Shown: positions 1-8,997, counted from the stretch's first letter. The stretch: DNA of 25,899 nt from Planctomycetota bacterium (GCA_025453315.1 JALOQQ010000003.1:1-25899), one strand, 5' to 3'. Notes: a model not told the origin generated them from the sequence alone. Numbers and translations are program-made.

Positions 1-243
1 TGAATAGTTTAAAAAGAAATGTTTGCCGAACTGGGTAGGAAGAAGTAAAAGGAATAATATTACAAGGTAATTTTCAACAATGAGTTTGTTTTTCATTTCT
101 ATAAAATGAAAGTATTTTACGATTAAAATAAACTTTTTTGTTTGAGCGGGTTGTGCCTGTTGCGTTTGGGCACTCACGTTTGCAAACTGAGTAAGCATCA
201 TTACTACGGTTGCTACAAATACTGATAATTTTCTTGTTTTCAT
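1..243 (-). CDS. Secreted protein, N-terminal part (runs off the left edge)
   Basis: An open frame of 81 codons starts at the ATG at 243 and is still open at base 1. Residues 1-26 form a clear Sec signal peptide: MKTRK, a hydrophobic core (LSVFVATVVMMLTQF) and a likely cleavage site after NVSA, followed by a Gln/Ala/Pro/Thr-rich stretch. From about residue 39 the sequence changes to an AT-rich, Phe/Leu/Ile-rich stretch with an internal Met at residue 50, which could be a second membrane segment or the product of a frameshift at the A6 run near 138-143. A sigma-70-like promoter lies upstream (383-356), with a ~110-nt leader, and the gene is divergent from the 16S unit. The signal peptide style (ending in AQ) resembles Bacteroidota exported proteins and the 10747 gene. 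No function can be given. Confidence 0.5.
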   Translation of the reverse strand, partial: MKTRKLSVFVATVVMMLTQFANVSAQTQQAQPAQTKKFILIVKYFHFIEMKNKLIVENYLVILFLLLLPTQFGKHFFLNYS

Positions 244-355
244 CGTTAAAAATATTAAAGTTATTACTATAATTTCTGTTTCTTGTTTAATTTTAAAGAA
301 CCTCTGACGAGGTCTTGAATAAGGCCTGATTTTTACAAAATTAAAAAATCTTATT

Positions 356-383
356 ATTATACCAAAAAATGTATTTTTGTCAA
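356..383 (-). promoter_or_regulatory. Promoter of the left-edge secreted-protein gene
   Basis: On the minus strand TTGACA (383-378) and TATAAT (361-356) are separated by 16 nt. The predicted transcript has a leader of about 105 nt with a small CCTC/GAGG hairpin (about 315-299) before the ATG at 243. Confidence 0.7.
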
Positions 384-443
384 GAGTAAGGGTAAATAAA
401 TAGCCTGTTGAGTAATCCACAGGATACCACCAACATCAAGGCA

Positions 444-470
444 TTGACATAGTTTTTTTAATCGTATAAT
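444..470 (+). promoter_or_regulatory. Probable 16S rRNA promoter
   Basis: TTGACA (444-449) and TATAAT (465-470) are both perfect, with a 15-nt spacer; TAATAT at 467-472 would give the usual 17 nt. About 90 nt of leader lie between it and the start of the 16S processing stem. The 244-642 interval otherwise holds only the divergent promoter for the left-edge gene and the rRNA leader, including a TCTTGA/TCAAGA hairpin near 621-636. A 65-codon minus-strand frame across it is not credible. Confidence 0.6.
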
Positions 471-562
471 ATATATTGCATACTGATTAACAATCATAAG
501 TCTAAAAAAGACAGAATTGAAATATATCTCTGTTTTTTTAAGTCTTTCGTTCATTATAATAT

Positions 563-2266
<1,704 letters not shown>

Positions 2267-2270
2267 TTTA

Positions 2271-2300
2271 AAAACAACCCATAACAGGGTTGTTTTTTAT
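2271..2300. terminator. Terminator of the 16S unit, also facing trpS
   Basis: AACAACCC / GGGTTGTT stem with an ATAACA loop, followed by TTTTAT on the plus strand and an A/T-rich flank on the other. It lies between the plus-strand 16S unit and the minus-strand trpS stop at 2335 and may serve both. Confidence 0.8.
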
Positions 2301-2334
2301 TTATTACACTGCCTAGATTCTTTATAATATAAGA

Positions 2335-3321
2335 CTAACTTAAGACACCAATTTTTTTTCTTACTTCTTCAATCTTATTTTGAGCTATTATCCTGGCCTT
2401 CTCTGCTCCACTATATAGAATTTCCTTAACATCATTATCTTTAATCTTAGAATATTTTTCTTGGAAAGAGATTAAAAATGTGGCCATAGTTTCGGCTAAT
2501 CCTTTTTTAAAATCACCGTAGCCCTTACCAATAAATTCTTTTTCCAAATCTTTAATACTCCTATCACTAGCCAAAGAATAAATAGTTAATAAATTAGCTA
2601 AAGCCGGTTTGTTTGCCTTGTCATAAATAATTTCACTGCCAGAATCTGTAACCGCCTTCATTATTTTCTTCTTGGCTTTTTCAATTTCATCAGTTAAGCC
2701 AAGATAATTCCATTCAGAAGTGGCTGATTTACTCATTTTTTTCTGCGGATCATCGAGCCCCATAATACGGGCACTTTCTTTTTTAATTTTTACTTCTGGA
2801 ATTTTAAAGACTTCTCCGTATAAATTATTAAATCTTTTTCCTAAATCACGACATAACTCTACATGTTGAACTTGATCATCGCCTACCGGCACAACATCAG
2901 TATTATATAATAGAATATCAGCGGCCATTAAAACTGGGTAAGCAAATAAGCCAACACTAACATTATCCTGCCCTTCCCCAGCCTTATCTTTAAATTGGGT
3001 CATCTTTTTTAAATCAGCCATTCTGGCGCTAACACAATTTAAAATCCAAGCTAACTCGGTATGTTCCTTAACATCAGATTGTTGAAAAATTATCGAACGT
3101 TCCGGATCAATACCACTCGCTAAATAAATTTTTGCTGTTTCAATTATTTTTCGACGCAAAACTTCTGGGTCTTGTTTAACAGTAATAGCATGATAATCCA
3201 CCACACAAAACAGACATTGATAGTCATTCTGCATTTCTACCCATTGCTTAATAGCACCAAAATAATTACCAACATGTAAATTACCGCTCGGCTGAACACC
3301 GGAAAAAATTGTTTTTATCAT
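2335..3321 (-). CDS. trpS: Tryptophanyl-tRNA synthetase
   Basis: Charges tRNA-Trp with tryptophan in the cytoplasm. At 328 aa it has the normal length of bacterial TrpRS (class Ic). The N-terminus reads TIFSGVQPSGNLHVGNYFGA, which holds the HIGH-equivalent signature (HVGN) of the ATP site, and KKMSKS near residue 194 is the KMSKS loop. The GDDQVQHVELCRD segment is typical of the Rossmann domain. The gene ends in TAG. It is convergent with the 16S unit and monocistronic as far as can be seen; no clear promoter was found in the AT-rich 3322-3480 stretch. No Shine-Dalgarno precedes the ATG. Confidence 0.97.
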   Translation of the reverse strand: MIKTIFSGVQPSGNLHVGNYFGAIKQWVEMQNDYQCLFCVVDYHAITVKQDPEVLRRKIIETAKIYLASGIDPERSIIFQQSDVKEHTELAWILNCVSARMADLKKMTQFKDKAGEGQDNVSVGLFAYPVLMAADILLYNTDVVPVGDDQVQHVELCRDLGKRFNNLYGEVFKIPEVKIKKESARIMGLDDPQKKMSKSATSEWNYLGLTDEIEKAKKKIMKAVTDSGSEIIYDKANKPALANLLTIYSLASDRSIKDLEKEFIGKGYGDFKKGLAETMATFLISFQEKYSKIKDNDVKEILYSGAEKARIIAQNKIEEVRKKIGVLS

Positions 3322-3439
3322 AAATTTTTACTATTTTATTAGCTTTTATTATTATCTCATAAACTGAAATAAAGTAAATATTGGCTTAATATCTTTATTT
3401 TTTACTTTAATAGCGGTACTTTTAAAGATTAAATTATTA

Positions 3440-3468
3440 TTGAAAAAATAAAATGACTATGATAATCT
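3440..3468 (+). promoter_or_regulatory. Probable promoter of tRNA-Pro(GGG)
   Basis: TTGAAA (3440-3445), a 17-nt spacer and TAATCT (3463-3468). It is positioned about 37 nt before the tRNA. Confidence 0.45.
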
Positions 3469-3505
3469 TCAAATATTAACAAGACTAAATAAGTCAAAAA
3501 TAAAT

Positions 3506-3576
3506 CGGGGTATAGTATAACGGTAGTACGCGTCCATGGGGTGGATGTAGCCTGGGTTCAATTCCCAGTACCCCGA
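3506..3576 (+). tRNA. tRNA-Pro(GGG)
   Basis: Full cloverleaf: acceptor CGGGGTA/TACCCCG, with the C1-G72 pair typical of bacterial tRNA-Pro; D arm GTAT/GTAC; anticodon stem CGTCC/GGATG; loop ATGGGGT with anticodon GGG at 3538-3540; T arm CTGGG/CCCAG. The discriminator is A73 and CCA is not encoded, so a CCA-adding enzyme is needed. Confidence 0.93.
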
Positions 3577-3602
3577 CAAATTAATTAAAATTATTAAACC
3601 TT

Positions 3603-3635
3603 AAATAAAAACAGCCAATCAAAGCTGTTTTTATT
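3603..3635. terminator. Terminator after tRNA-Pro(GGG)
   Basis: AAATAAAAACAGC / GCTGTTTTTATTT stem around a CAATCAAA loop, with the T-rich arm doubling as the U tract. It is symmetrical enough to work in both directions. Confidence 0.75.
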
Positions 3636-3648
3636 TGTGTAAAAACTG

Positions 3649-3677
3649 TTGACAAAAAATTAATTATATGATAAAGT
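3649..3677 (+). promoter_or_regulatory. Promoter of the 3763 gene
   Basis: TTGACA (3649-3654), 17-nt spacer, TAAAGT (3672-3677). The initially transcribed region carries TGTTCTTGT starting 5 nt after the -10, the same motif in the same register as at the 10747 gene. A short TTGTG/CACAA hairpin follows. Confidence 0.7.
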
Positions 3678-3762
3678 CCCCTGTTCTTGTGTTCTTTCAC
3701 AATACCTTTTTTTATTACAAAACTAGAAGAATAGTAAAAACAATAATAAAAAAAACATAACA

Positions 3763-4695
3763 ATGAAAAACGAAATCATTCTACTGGATCCTAGACCGAC
3801 AACTTTTGATAAAACAAAGTTAGAACTCCAGGAAAAAAATGTTCTTGGTTTTGAAGTAACAATTCCAGAACTAGCTGAGGCCTGTAATTGTGGCAACATT
3901 GATCCACAACATACAAATAAAAATTATACTTTAGCAGCCATTGAAGAGGCTCTTACTTTTCCCTTAAATAACGAAATCAACACTTATGCTACTATTCGAA
4001 GCGACTCTGATTCAATTGGCGCTATGGTTGTTTATCAACTAAGACTAGAAGGCTATCTTTTAGAAAAAATGACAGACGTTATGGAAAGAATTAAATTGAT
4101 TGCCTCTGCCGACAAACACAATCATGGTCCTTGGCCCGGCCCCCGTTCTTTACCAAAATTAGGACAGCCTTATGGTAATGGACATAAACATGATAGACCA
4201 TTAACTGGCATTGCTGGCATGATGAATGATTATAAAAAAAGTTTAAAAGAAAAAACTGAAGCTATGCGCAATTGGTTATTAAATAATATTGAACCTGAGG
4301 GCTACAGACAAAAAGCTGAAACTATAAAAAATAGGATTGCTCAAGCAATCAACAATCGAGAAGTTAATATTATTAAATGGAACGATCTCATAACAATAGT
4401 AGAAACTCATCAAACAGCTTTAGGGCGAGAAATTGGTTATTATTTTTCTCCTATTGTGACTGTTTTTAATCCAAAAACCATGCTATCGAGCACTAACGAA
4501 TATATAAAAAAACATTCTGTCTCTCAATTTAGTCCTGGCTATGTTGACTTAGAAAAAACATATCAAAAGGCCACTAGGTTAGATCTTTGTTCTTGGGGTG
4601 GTGGATTACTTATTGGGGGCTCACATCAAGGCGAATCATCAATACTGTCACCATTAAAGGTAGCAGAGATTCTGAAACAAAATTGTTTAACATAA
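3763..4695 (+). CDS. Conserved-looking protein with DHH-phosphoesterase-like motifs
   Basis: A 310-aa soluble protein that I do not recognise with certainty. Visible motifs: ATIRSDSDSIGA (residues 77-87), which resembles the D-x-D-x-x-G metal-binding motif I of DHH phosphoesterases; a His/Asp-rich segment, SADKHNHGPWPG (115-126), which could hold further metal ligands; a helical, charged middle (about 155-205); and a Gly-rich C-terminus (about 283-297, GGGLLIGGSHQGESS) recalling the substrate-binding GGGH motif of DHHA1 domains. From these I infer a possible metal-dependent phosphoesterase or a binding relative, but canonical DHH is missing. It has its own promoter, a ~79-nt leader and a strong terminator, and it sits alone between tRNA genes. 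The ATG is preceded by an A-rich stretch, not a Shine-Dalgarno. Confidence 0.8.
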   Translation: MKNEIILLDPRPTTFDKTKLELQEKNVLGFEVTIPELAEACNCGNIDPQHTNKNYTLAAIEEALTFPLNNEINTYATIRSDSDSIGAMVVYQLRLEGYLLEKMTDVMERIKLIASADKHNHGPWPGPRSLPKLGQPYGNGHKHDRPLTGIAGMMNDYKKSLKEKTEAMRNWLLNNIEPEGYRQKAETIKNRIAQAINNREVNIIKWNDLITIVETHQTALGREIGYYFSPIVTVFNPKTMLSSTNEYIKKHSVSQFSPGYVDLEKTYQKATRLDLCSWGGGLLIGGSHQGESSILSPLKVAEILKQNCLT

Positions 4696-4717
4696 AAACA
4701 TCAAATCAAATATTTAT

Positions 4718-4750
4718 AATAAGTCGATTAACAAATCGACTTATTTTTTT
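4718..4750 (+). terminator. Terminator of the 3763 gene
   Basis: ATAAGTCGATT / AATCGACTTAT stem with a short loop and a run of T from 4743. Confidence 0.88.
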
Positions 4751-4753
4751 TAA

Positions 4754-4782
4754 TTGACCAGAAAAAACTTTTATTCTAAACT
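4754..4782 (+). promoter_or_regulatory. Promoter of the tRNA-Leu / tRNA-Pro unit
   Basis: TTGACC (4754-4759), 17-nt spacer, TAAACT (4777-4782). The expected start lies a few bases before the tRNA-Leu 5' end at 4792. Confidence 0.6.
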
Positions 4783-4791
4783 CTAGCTATT

Positions 4792-4873
4792 GGGCACGTG
4801 GCGAAATTGGTAGACGCGCACGTTTCAGGTACGTGTGAGGAAACTCTTGTGGGTTCAAGTCCCACTGTGCCCA
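4792..4873 (+). tRNA. tRNA-Leu(CAG)
   Basis: Class II tRNA: acceptor GGGCACG/TGTGCCC, anticodon stem CACGT/ACGTG with loop TTCAGGT (anticodon CAG), a long variable arm (GAG-GAAA-CTC), T arm GTGGG/CCCAC and discriminator A. CCA is not encoded. Confidence 0.95.
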
Positions 4874-4883
4874 CTATAATTTT

Positions 4884-4954
4884 CGGGCTGTGGTATAACG
4901 GTATTACGCACGCTTCGGGTGCGTGTAATCCGGGTTCAATTCCCGGCAGCCCGA
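4884..4954 (+). tRNA. tRNA-Pro(CGG)
   Basis: Acceptor CGGGCTG/CAGCCCG with C1-G72; anticodon stem CACGC/GCGTG; loop TTCGGGT with anticodon CGG; T arm CCGGG/CCCGG; discriminator A; no CCA. Only 10 nt separate it from tRNA-Leu, so the two are probably cotranscribed. Confidence 0.95.
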
Positions 4955-4965
4955 CATTAATATAT

Positions 4966-4998
4966 AAAAAAACAGAATATCAAAATTCTGTTTTTTTA
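4966..4998. terminator. Bidirectional terminator between tRNA-Pro(CGG) and the minus-strand RNA
   Basis: AAAAAAACAGAAT / ATTCTGTTTTTTT with an ATCAAA loop. It has a T run on both strands, so it can end the tRNA unit on plus and the candidate RNA (4999-5223) on minus. Confidence 0.85.
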
Positions 4999-5223
4999 TG
5001 CCCCCACTAAAGTGAAAGGCCTGATAAGGAATTGGCAAAACCTAGTAGGTTCTCTTTACGAGAGAAAATTATTGACTAAGAAAGAACAGTGATACCATTC
5101 TAGCTTTAATCAATAAACCATTTGCCCTTATTGTCTTAGTCGTTAAACCACGGTTTAACGCATTTAGACAAAATATAAACAATTTGATCCAAAACCTTAT
5201 ACGGCCCTTTAATGGAGTGCGCC
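4999..5223 (-). ncRNA. Candidate structured RNA, ~225 nt, family unknown
   Basis: Read on the minus strand, the ends pair: CACT with AGTG, AAAGGGCC with GGCCTTT (with a G-U wobble that is an A-C mismatch on the other strand), ATAAGG with CCTTAT, and TTGG with CCAA. Inside are TTGTCT/AGACAA enclosing a CGTTAAAC/GTTTAACG hairpin, CAATAA/TTATTG, TTATTGA/TCAATAA as an alternative, and TTCTCT/AGAGAA with a CGTA loop. A perfect TATAAT lies at 5232-5227, placing the start near 5220, and the 4966-4998 terminator lies at the other end. There is no convincing reading frame. tmRNA, RNase P and SRP RNA signatures are absent. A 6S-like RNA is conceivable but unproven. Confidence 0.55.
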
Positions 5224-5226
5224 TCT

Positions 5227-5232
5227 ATTATA
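5227..5232 (-). promoter_or_regulatory. -10 element of the minus-strand RNA
   Basis: TATAAT on the minus strand (5232-5227), with the start expected near 5220, at the outer end of the closing stem. No good -35 is visible; the best candidate is a weak TTAGAC 18 nt upstream. It is divergent from the LCP promoter. Confidence 0.45.
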
Positions 5233-5239
5233 TCATATA

Positions 5240-5268
5240 TTGTAAAAAGGGTCTAAGGGAGATATAAT
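5240..5268 (+). promoter_or_regulatory. Promoter of the LCP-der-pth operon
   Basis: TTGTAA (5240-5245), 17-nt spacer, TATAAT (5263-5268). It leaves a leader of about 46 nt before the ATG at 5321. Confidence 0.6.
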
Positions 5269-5282
5269 ATAAGTAGATTAAT

Positions 5283-5307
5283 AATTCAATAAGTTACTTA
5301 TTGAATT
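5283..5307 (+). repeat. 10-bp inverted repeat in the LCP leader
   Basis: AATTCAATAA-GTTAC-TTATTGAATT, followed by a T-rich run up to the start codon. It lies just after the predicted transcription start, so it could be an operator for a dimeric repressor or a weak attenuator-like hairpin. Confidence 0.5.
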
Positions 5308-5320
5308 TATTTTTATTTTT

Positions 5321-6769
5321 ATGATAGATTTTAAGCCTAAAGATAGCGAATTTTCTGCTTCTGAAGCACCGCAAAAGAAAAAAAAGAAAGGAAAAATTAT
5401 CGGCCTTGTTTTCCTGGGCCTAATTATATTCATTGTTCTTTCCTCTTGTAACCGCCCTTCAACCTCAAATAATGAGAAGGGTTTGTTAAATAATTTCTTT
5501 TGGGGAAGCTTAAGTCGTATTATCGGTAGTGATAAAAAAGAATTAAAAGGTGAAAGTGATGACCGCATTAATATCTTACTCTTGGGTATGGGTGGTAAGG
5601 GTCATGATGGCGCTTATCTTACCGACACTATTATGTTAGTTAGTTTAAGACCATCGGATAAAAAGGTAGCCTTACTTTCCATACCTCGCGATACTGTTGT
5701 ACCAATAAAGGGATATGGTTGGCGCAAAATAAACAACATTAATGCTTATGCTGAGGCTGAAGATTCTGGAAGTGGTGGTAAAGCGACTATCGACGAATTA
5801 AGTTCTATATTAGAGATACCTATTCAATATTATTTTAGAGCCGACTTTGATGGTTTTATTAACATGATTGATAAACTAGGTGGTATAGAAGTTAATGTTG
5901 AAAAAATTTTAGATGATCCCCAATATCCAATTTTAGGACAAGAAGAAAATCCTGATTACCCTAGCCGTTTTGAACATTTATATGTTGAAAAGGGACTGCA
6001 AAAAATGGATGGCAGCTTAGCTTTAAAATTTGCCCGCTCCCGCCACGGCCTAAATGGCGAAGGATCCGATTTTGCCCGCTCCCGCCGTCAACAATTAGTT
6101 TTAGAAGCAGTTAAAGAAAAATTATTAAGTGCTGGTAGTCTCTTAAATCCAGTAAAAATATTTAGCATTGCCGGGGATTTAAAAGAGCATGTTTCCACTA
6201 ATTTAGAGGTTAGTGAAGGTTTGCGCATTTGGGAAATGTTTAAAGATATTAACAAAGAAGATATTATTAATAAAGTATTGGATGACGGCCCTAAAGGATT
6301 ACTTTCTTCTGGTCGGGGTGAAGATGGTGCTTATATCTTACAACCACGTAGCGGAAACTTCACCGAAATTCAAACTTTGGTAAAAAATATTTTTGCGGGC
6401 AACGCTGAAATAGTAGCCAAACAAGAGTCTAATAAACAACATGGTAAAGTGGAAATTATTAATGGCACTTATATTAATAAATTAGCTAGTCGTATTTCCT
6501 TTAATTTACAAAAACAAAATTTCACTATTACTAAAACCGGTAATGCTCAAGAGCGTAATGTTAAAAAAACTGTTATTTACGATTTAACTTACGGTGAAAA
6601 ATTAGAAGATTTAAAAGTTTTAAAAGATAATACTGACGCCGAAGTCTCTATCAATCTTCCCAATTGGCTAATCTCCTATATCAATGAAAGTGTTAGTCAA
6701 AACTTAGCCATAGAAAGACCAGATTTTATTCTAGTGTTGGGTGAAGACTGCCAAGATAAAAATTATTAA
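5321..6769 (+). CDS. LytR-CpsA-Psr (LCP) family envelope protein
   Basis: LCP proteins attach glycopolymers to peptidoglycan or other acceptors outside the cytoplasmic membrane. This one is 482 aa: a Lys-rich cytoplasmic tail (about 19-25), one hydrophobic segment (26-42) ending in LSSC (C43), then the LCP domain (about 82-270) with NILLLGMGG, DTIMLVSLRP, SIPRDTVV with the phosphate-binding Arg/Asp, and the FARSRHG...DFARSRRQQ pair of Arg motifs. A C-terminal LytR_C-type domain (about 385-475) follows. LSSC fits a lipobox, so the anchor may be a lipid rather than a plain transmembrane helix. It is first in an operon with der and pth (15-nt and 17-nt gaps). No Shine-Dalgarno is present. Exact substrate unknown. 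Confidence 0.93.
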   Translation: MIDFKPKDSEFSASEAPQKKKKKGKIIGLVFLGLIIFIVLSSCNRPSTSNNEKGLLNNFFWGSLSRIIGSDKKELKGESDDRINILLLGMGGKGHDGAYLTDTIMLVSLRPSDKKVALLSIPRDTVVPIKGYGWRKINNINAYAEAEDSGSGGKATIDELSSILEIPIQYYFRADFDGFINMIDKLGGIEVNVEKILDDPQYPILGQEENPDYPSRFEHLYVEKGLQKMDGSLALKFARSRHGLNGEGSDFARSRRQQLVLEAVKEKLLSAGSLLNPVKIFSIAGDLKEHVSTNLEVSEGLRIWEMFKDINKEDIINKVLDDGPKGLLSSGRGEDGAYILQPRSGNFTEIQTLVKNIFAGNAEIVAKQESNKQHGKVEIINGTYINKLASRISFNLQKQNFTITKTGNAQERNVKKTVIYDLTYGEKLEDLKVLKDNTDAEVSINLPNWLISYINESVSQNLAIERPDFILVLGEDCQDKNY

Positions 6770-6784
6770 GTAACTTATAATATT

Positions 6785-8434
6785 ATGAAGTCCTCTCTCC
6801 CTATTGTGGCTCTTTTCGGCCGCACCAATGTTGGTAAGTCAACCCTCTTTAATTGTTTGCGAGAAAGAAAACAGGCCTTAGTTTCCCATATCCATGGCAC
6901 TACTCGCGACAGTAATGTTGGTGAAGTGTCCTGGAATTATACTGATTTTCTTTTAGTTGATACAGCGGGAATTGCCGACCGAAAATATCTTAATAAAAAA
7001 ATTACTGGCCGCGATCTAGACAGCCAAGTACAAAAACAAGCCTTGGGTTATTTTCAAAAAGCCGATTTAGTTGTTTTTGTGGTTGATGGACGCGATGGTT
7101 TACTGCAAGCCGATAGAGAATTGGCTAATTTTTTATTAAAAAATCCTATTTATCAAAAGAAAACCATTTTAACAGTTAATAAAATTGATGGCCGCTCCTG
7201 GCGTAGTAACGCCGCCATTTTCAATAAACTAGGATTGGGCGAGCCTTTATCAGTTTCAGCAGCTACCGGATCTGGTACTGGCGATTTATTAGATACTATT
7301 GTAGAAAAATTAACCGGTCATAAAAGCCCAATTAAATCGGGAGTGAAAAAGACTAAAGCCGAGTATAGAAACGAAGCCGCTGATAAAAATATTAAAACCA
7401 GCCGCTTTTCCAAAAAACAAAATAAGGCTATTCAAAATAACGAGAATGGAGAAGATAATGATGAAGAAGATAATGAAGATAAATCAACCGATTTAAATAC
7501 CGAAAGCCTAGCACCAAAAGTTTGTATTATTGGGCAACCAAATGTTGGTAAATCTTCTTTATTAAATGCCCTCTTGGGTTATGAAAAAGCAATTGTTAGT
7601 AATATTCCTCATACTACCAGAGAACCACAGGATTCGGAATTAATTTATGAAGGAAAAGAAATTACTATTATTGATACTGCCGGAATTAGTCGCCATGGCC
7701 ACAAAGAAGAGAGTTTAGAAAAATATGGTATTGAAAAATCTTTAGCCGCTTTGAAAAAAGCTGATATTGCTCTATTGGTTTTAGATATCAGTCAAACTCT
7801 GCCACATCAAGATGCTAAAATCGTTGAAGAAATTTTTGCGCGTCGCAAAAGCTTAATTATTATAGCCAATAAATGGGATTTAATTAAAGACCATGATGTA
7901 AAAAAATGGACTCTAGAAATTAATCGCCGCTTGCCCTTTGCTGTTTGGGCGCCGATTCTTTTTGTTTCCGCCCTTAGTAAAAATAAAATAAACAGCATCT
8001 TCCCTTTAATTTTACAAATTGCTAAACAACGCAAAACTAAAATTAGCAATTCGGTGCTTAATAAATTTTTAAAGAAAATAATCACCAAACACAAACCACC
8101 CAAAGGAAAATATTTAAAAACTCCTCATATTTACGAGCTTACTCAAAGCTACACTAATCCTCCTCATTTTATGATTCGTATCGGCGCTAATGATACTTTA
8201 GGCTATTCCTATGTTCGTTTTATCGAAAATCAATTACGCAATAAATTTAATTTAACTGCCACCCCAGTAGCTATTGAAATAAAAAAAGGTTTACCCAAAG
8301 ATAGGGACAATGCTAGAGGAATTAATTCTTCACAAAACAATACTAAAAATACTGAAAGCGAAGAAGGCTCTAAAGATCCTAAAAAAAGAAAAAATAACAA
8401 CAAGAGTTTTAATAAAAGACCTACTCATCGATAA
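6785..8434 (+). CDS. der: Ribosome-assembly GTPase Der (EngA)
   Basis: Double-G-domain GTPase needed for 50S subunit maturation. The first G domain has GRTNVGKS (12-19), a DTAG and NKID (132-135); the second has GQPNVGKS (250-257), a DTAG and NKWD (362-365). A C-terminal KH-like domain follows (about 405-490). At 549 aa it is longer than the usual 430-490: the linker between G domains is expanded by a charged, Asn/Glu/Asp-rich stretch (about 190-242), and the C-terminus carries a basic, Asn/Lys-rich tail (about 500-549) that may touch rRNA. It lies between the LCP gene and pth with short gaps, so it is probably cotranscribed. No Shine-Dalgarno; stop TAA. Confidence 0.97.
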   Translation: MKSSLPIVALFGRTNVGKSTLFNCLRERKQALVSHIHGTTRDSNVGEVSWNYTDFLLVDTAGIADRKYLNKKITGRDLDSQVQKQALGYFQKADLVVFVVDGRDGLLQADRELANFLLKNPIYQKKTILTVNKIDGRSWRSNAAIFNKLGLGEPLSVSAATGSGTGDLLDTIVEKLTGHKSPIKSGVKKTKAEYRNEAADKNIKTSRFSKKQNKAIQNNENGEDNDEEDNEDKSTDLNTESLAPKVCIIGQPNVGKSSLLNALLGYEKAIVSNIPHTTREPQDSELIYEGKEITIIDTAGISRHGHKEESLEKYGIEKSLAALKKADIALLVLDISQTLPHQDAKIVEEIFARRKSLIIIANKWDLIKDHDVKKWTLEINRRLPFAVWAPILFVSALSKNKINSIFPLILQIAKQRKTKISNSVLNKFLKKIITKHKPPKGKYLKTPHIYELTQSYTNPPHFMIRIGANDTLGYSYVRFIENQLRNKFNLTATPVAIEIKKGLPKDRDNARGINSSQNNTKNTESEEGSKDPKKRKNNNKSFNKRPTHR

Positions 8435-8451
8435 AAATATTATTTAAATTT

Positions 8452-8997
8452 ATGAAATTTGTCGTCGCCTTGGGCAATCCGGGAAAAGAATATGAAAAAA
8501 CCAGACACAATGCCGGATTTTTATTATTAGACGATATTCTCGGACCAGTGACTTGGGAAAATAACAAAAAATTTAAAGCGCTCAGCTATAAGGTGGGTGA
8601 AATTCTTTTTCTTAAGCCACAAACTTTTATGAACGAATCTGGCCAAAGCGTTCAAGCGGCTTTGTCCTTTTATAAAATGTTACCCAAAAAACTTGGTTTA
8701 TTTTCTAAAAAAGACAGCGATCTTAACGGATTATTAACGGTTATTCATGATGATGTTGATATTGAACTCGGAAAATATAAAATTGCCTCTGATTCTGGCT
8801 CAGCCGGACACAATGGAATTAAATCAATTATCCAATATTTAAAAACCCAGAAATTTACTCGTTTAAGAATCGGCATTAAAACAGAATTAAAAGGCAAAAT
8901 ACCAACTGACAAATTTGTTTTAGGACAATTGCGTGAAGAAGAATTAAAAACAATATTAAACTTAGCTGAAGAGATTAAAATCAAAAAACTTATCTAA
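8452..8997 (+). CDS. pth: Peptidyl-tRNA hydrolase
   Basis: Cleaves peptidyl-tRNA released from stalled ribosomes, recycling tRNA. At 181 aa it is close to the usual length. It shows GNPGKEY (8-14) with the conserved Asn, TRHNAGF (17-23) with the catalytic His19, FMNESG with the substrate-binding Asn, HDDVD with the catalytic Asp, and the GSAGHNGIKSI loop. It is last in the LCP-der-pth operon and is followed about 100 nt later by a terminator. The C-terminal helix is short and Lys-rich. Confidence 0.96.
   Translation: MKFVVALGNPGKEYEKTRHNAGFLLLDDILGPVTWENNKKFKALSYKVGEILFLKPQTFMNESGQSVQAALSFYKMLPKKLGLFSKKDSDLNGLLTVIHDDVDIELGKYKIASDSGSAGHNGIKSIIQYLKTQKFTRLRIGIKTELKGKIPTDKFVLGQLREEELKTILNLAEEIKIKKLI

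Noticed and set aside
357..554. 65-codon minus-strand frame between the left-edge gene and 16S
   Set aside because: It spans the 16S promoter and leader and overlaps the divergent promoter; its composition is random AT-rich.
4999..5223. tmRNA, RNase P RNA or SRP RNA at this locus
   Set aside because: There is no tRNA-like end or tag frame, no GAGGAAAGUC/ACAGAAA blocks, and no GGAAG apical motif.
6031..6087. Direct repeat of TTTGCCCGCTCCCGCC in the LCP gene
   Set aside because: It encodes the two conserved Arg motifs of the LCP domain (FARSRH and FARSRR), so it is a coding coincidence rather than a mobile repeat.
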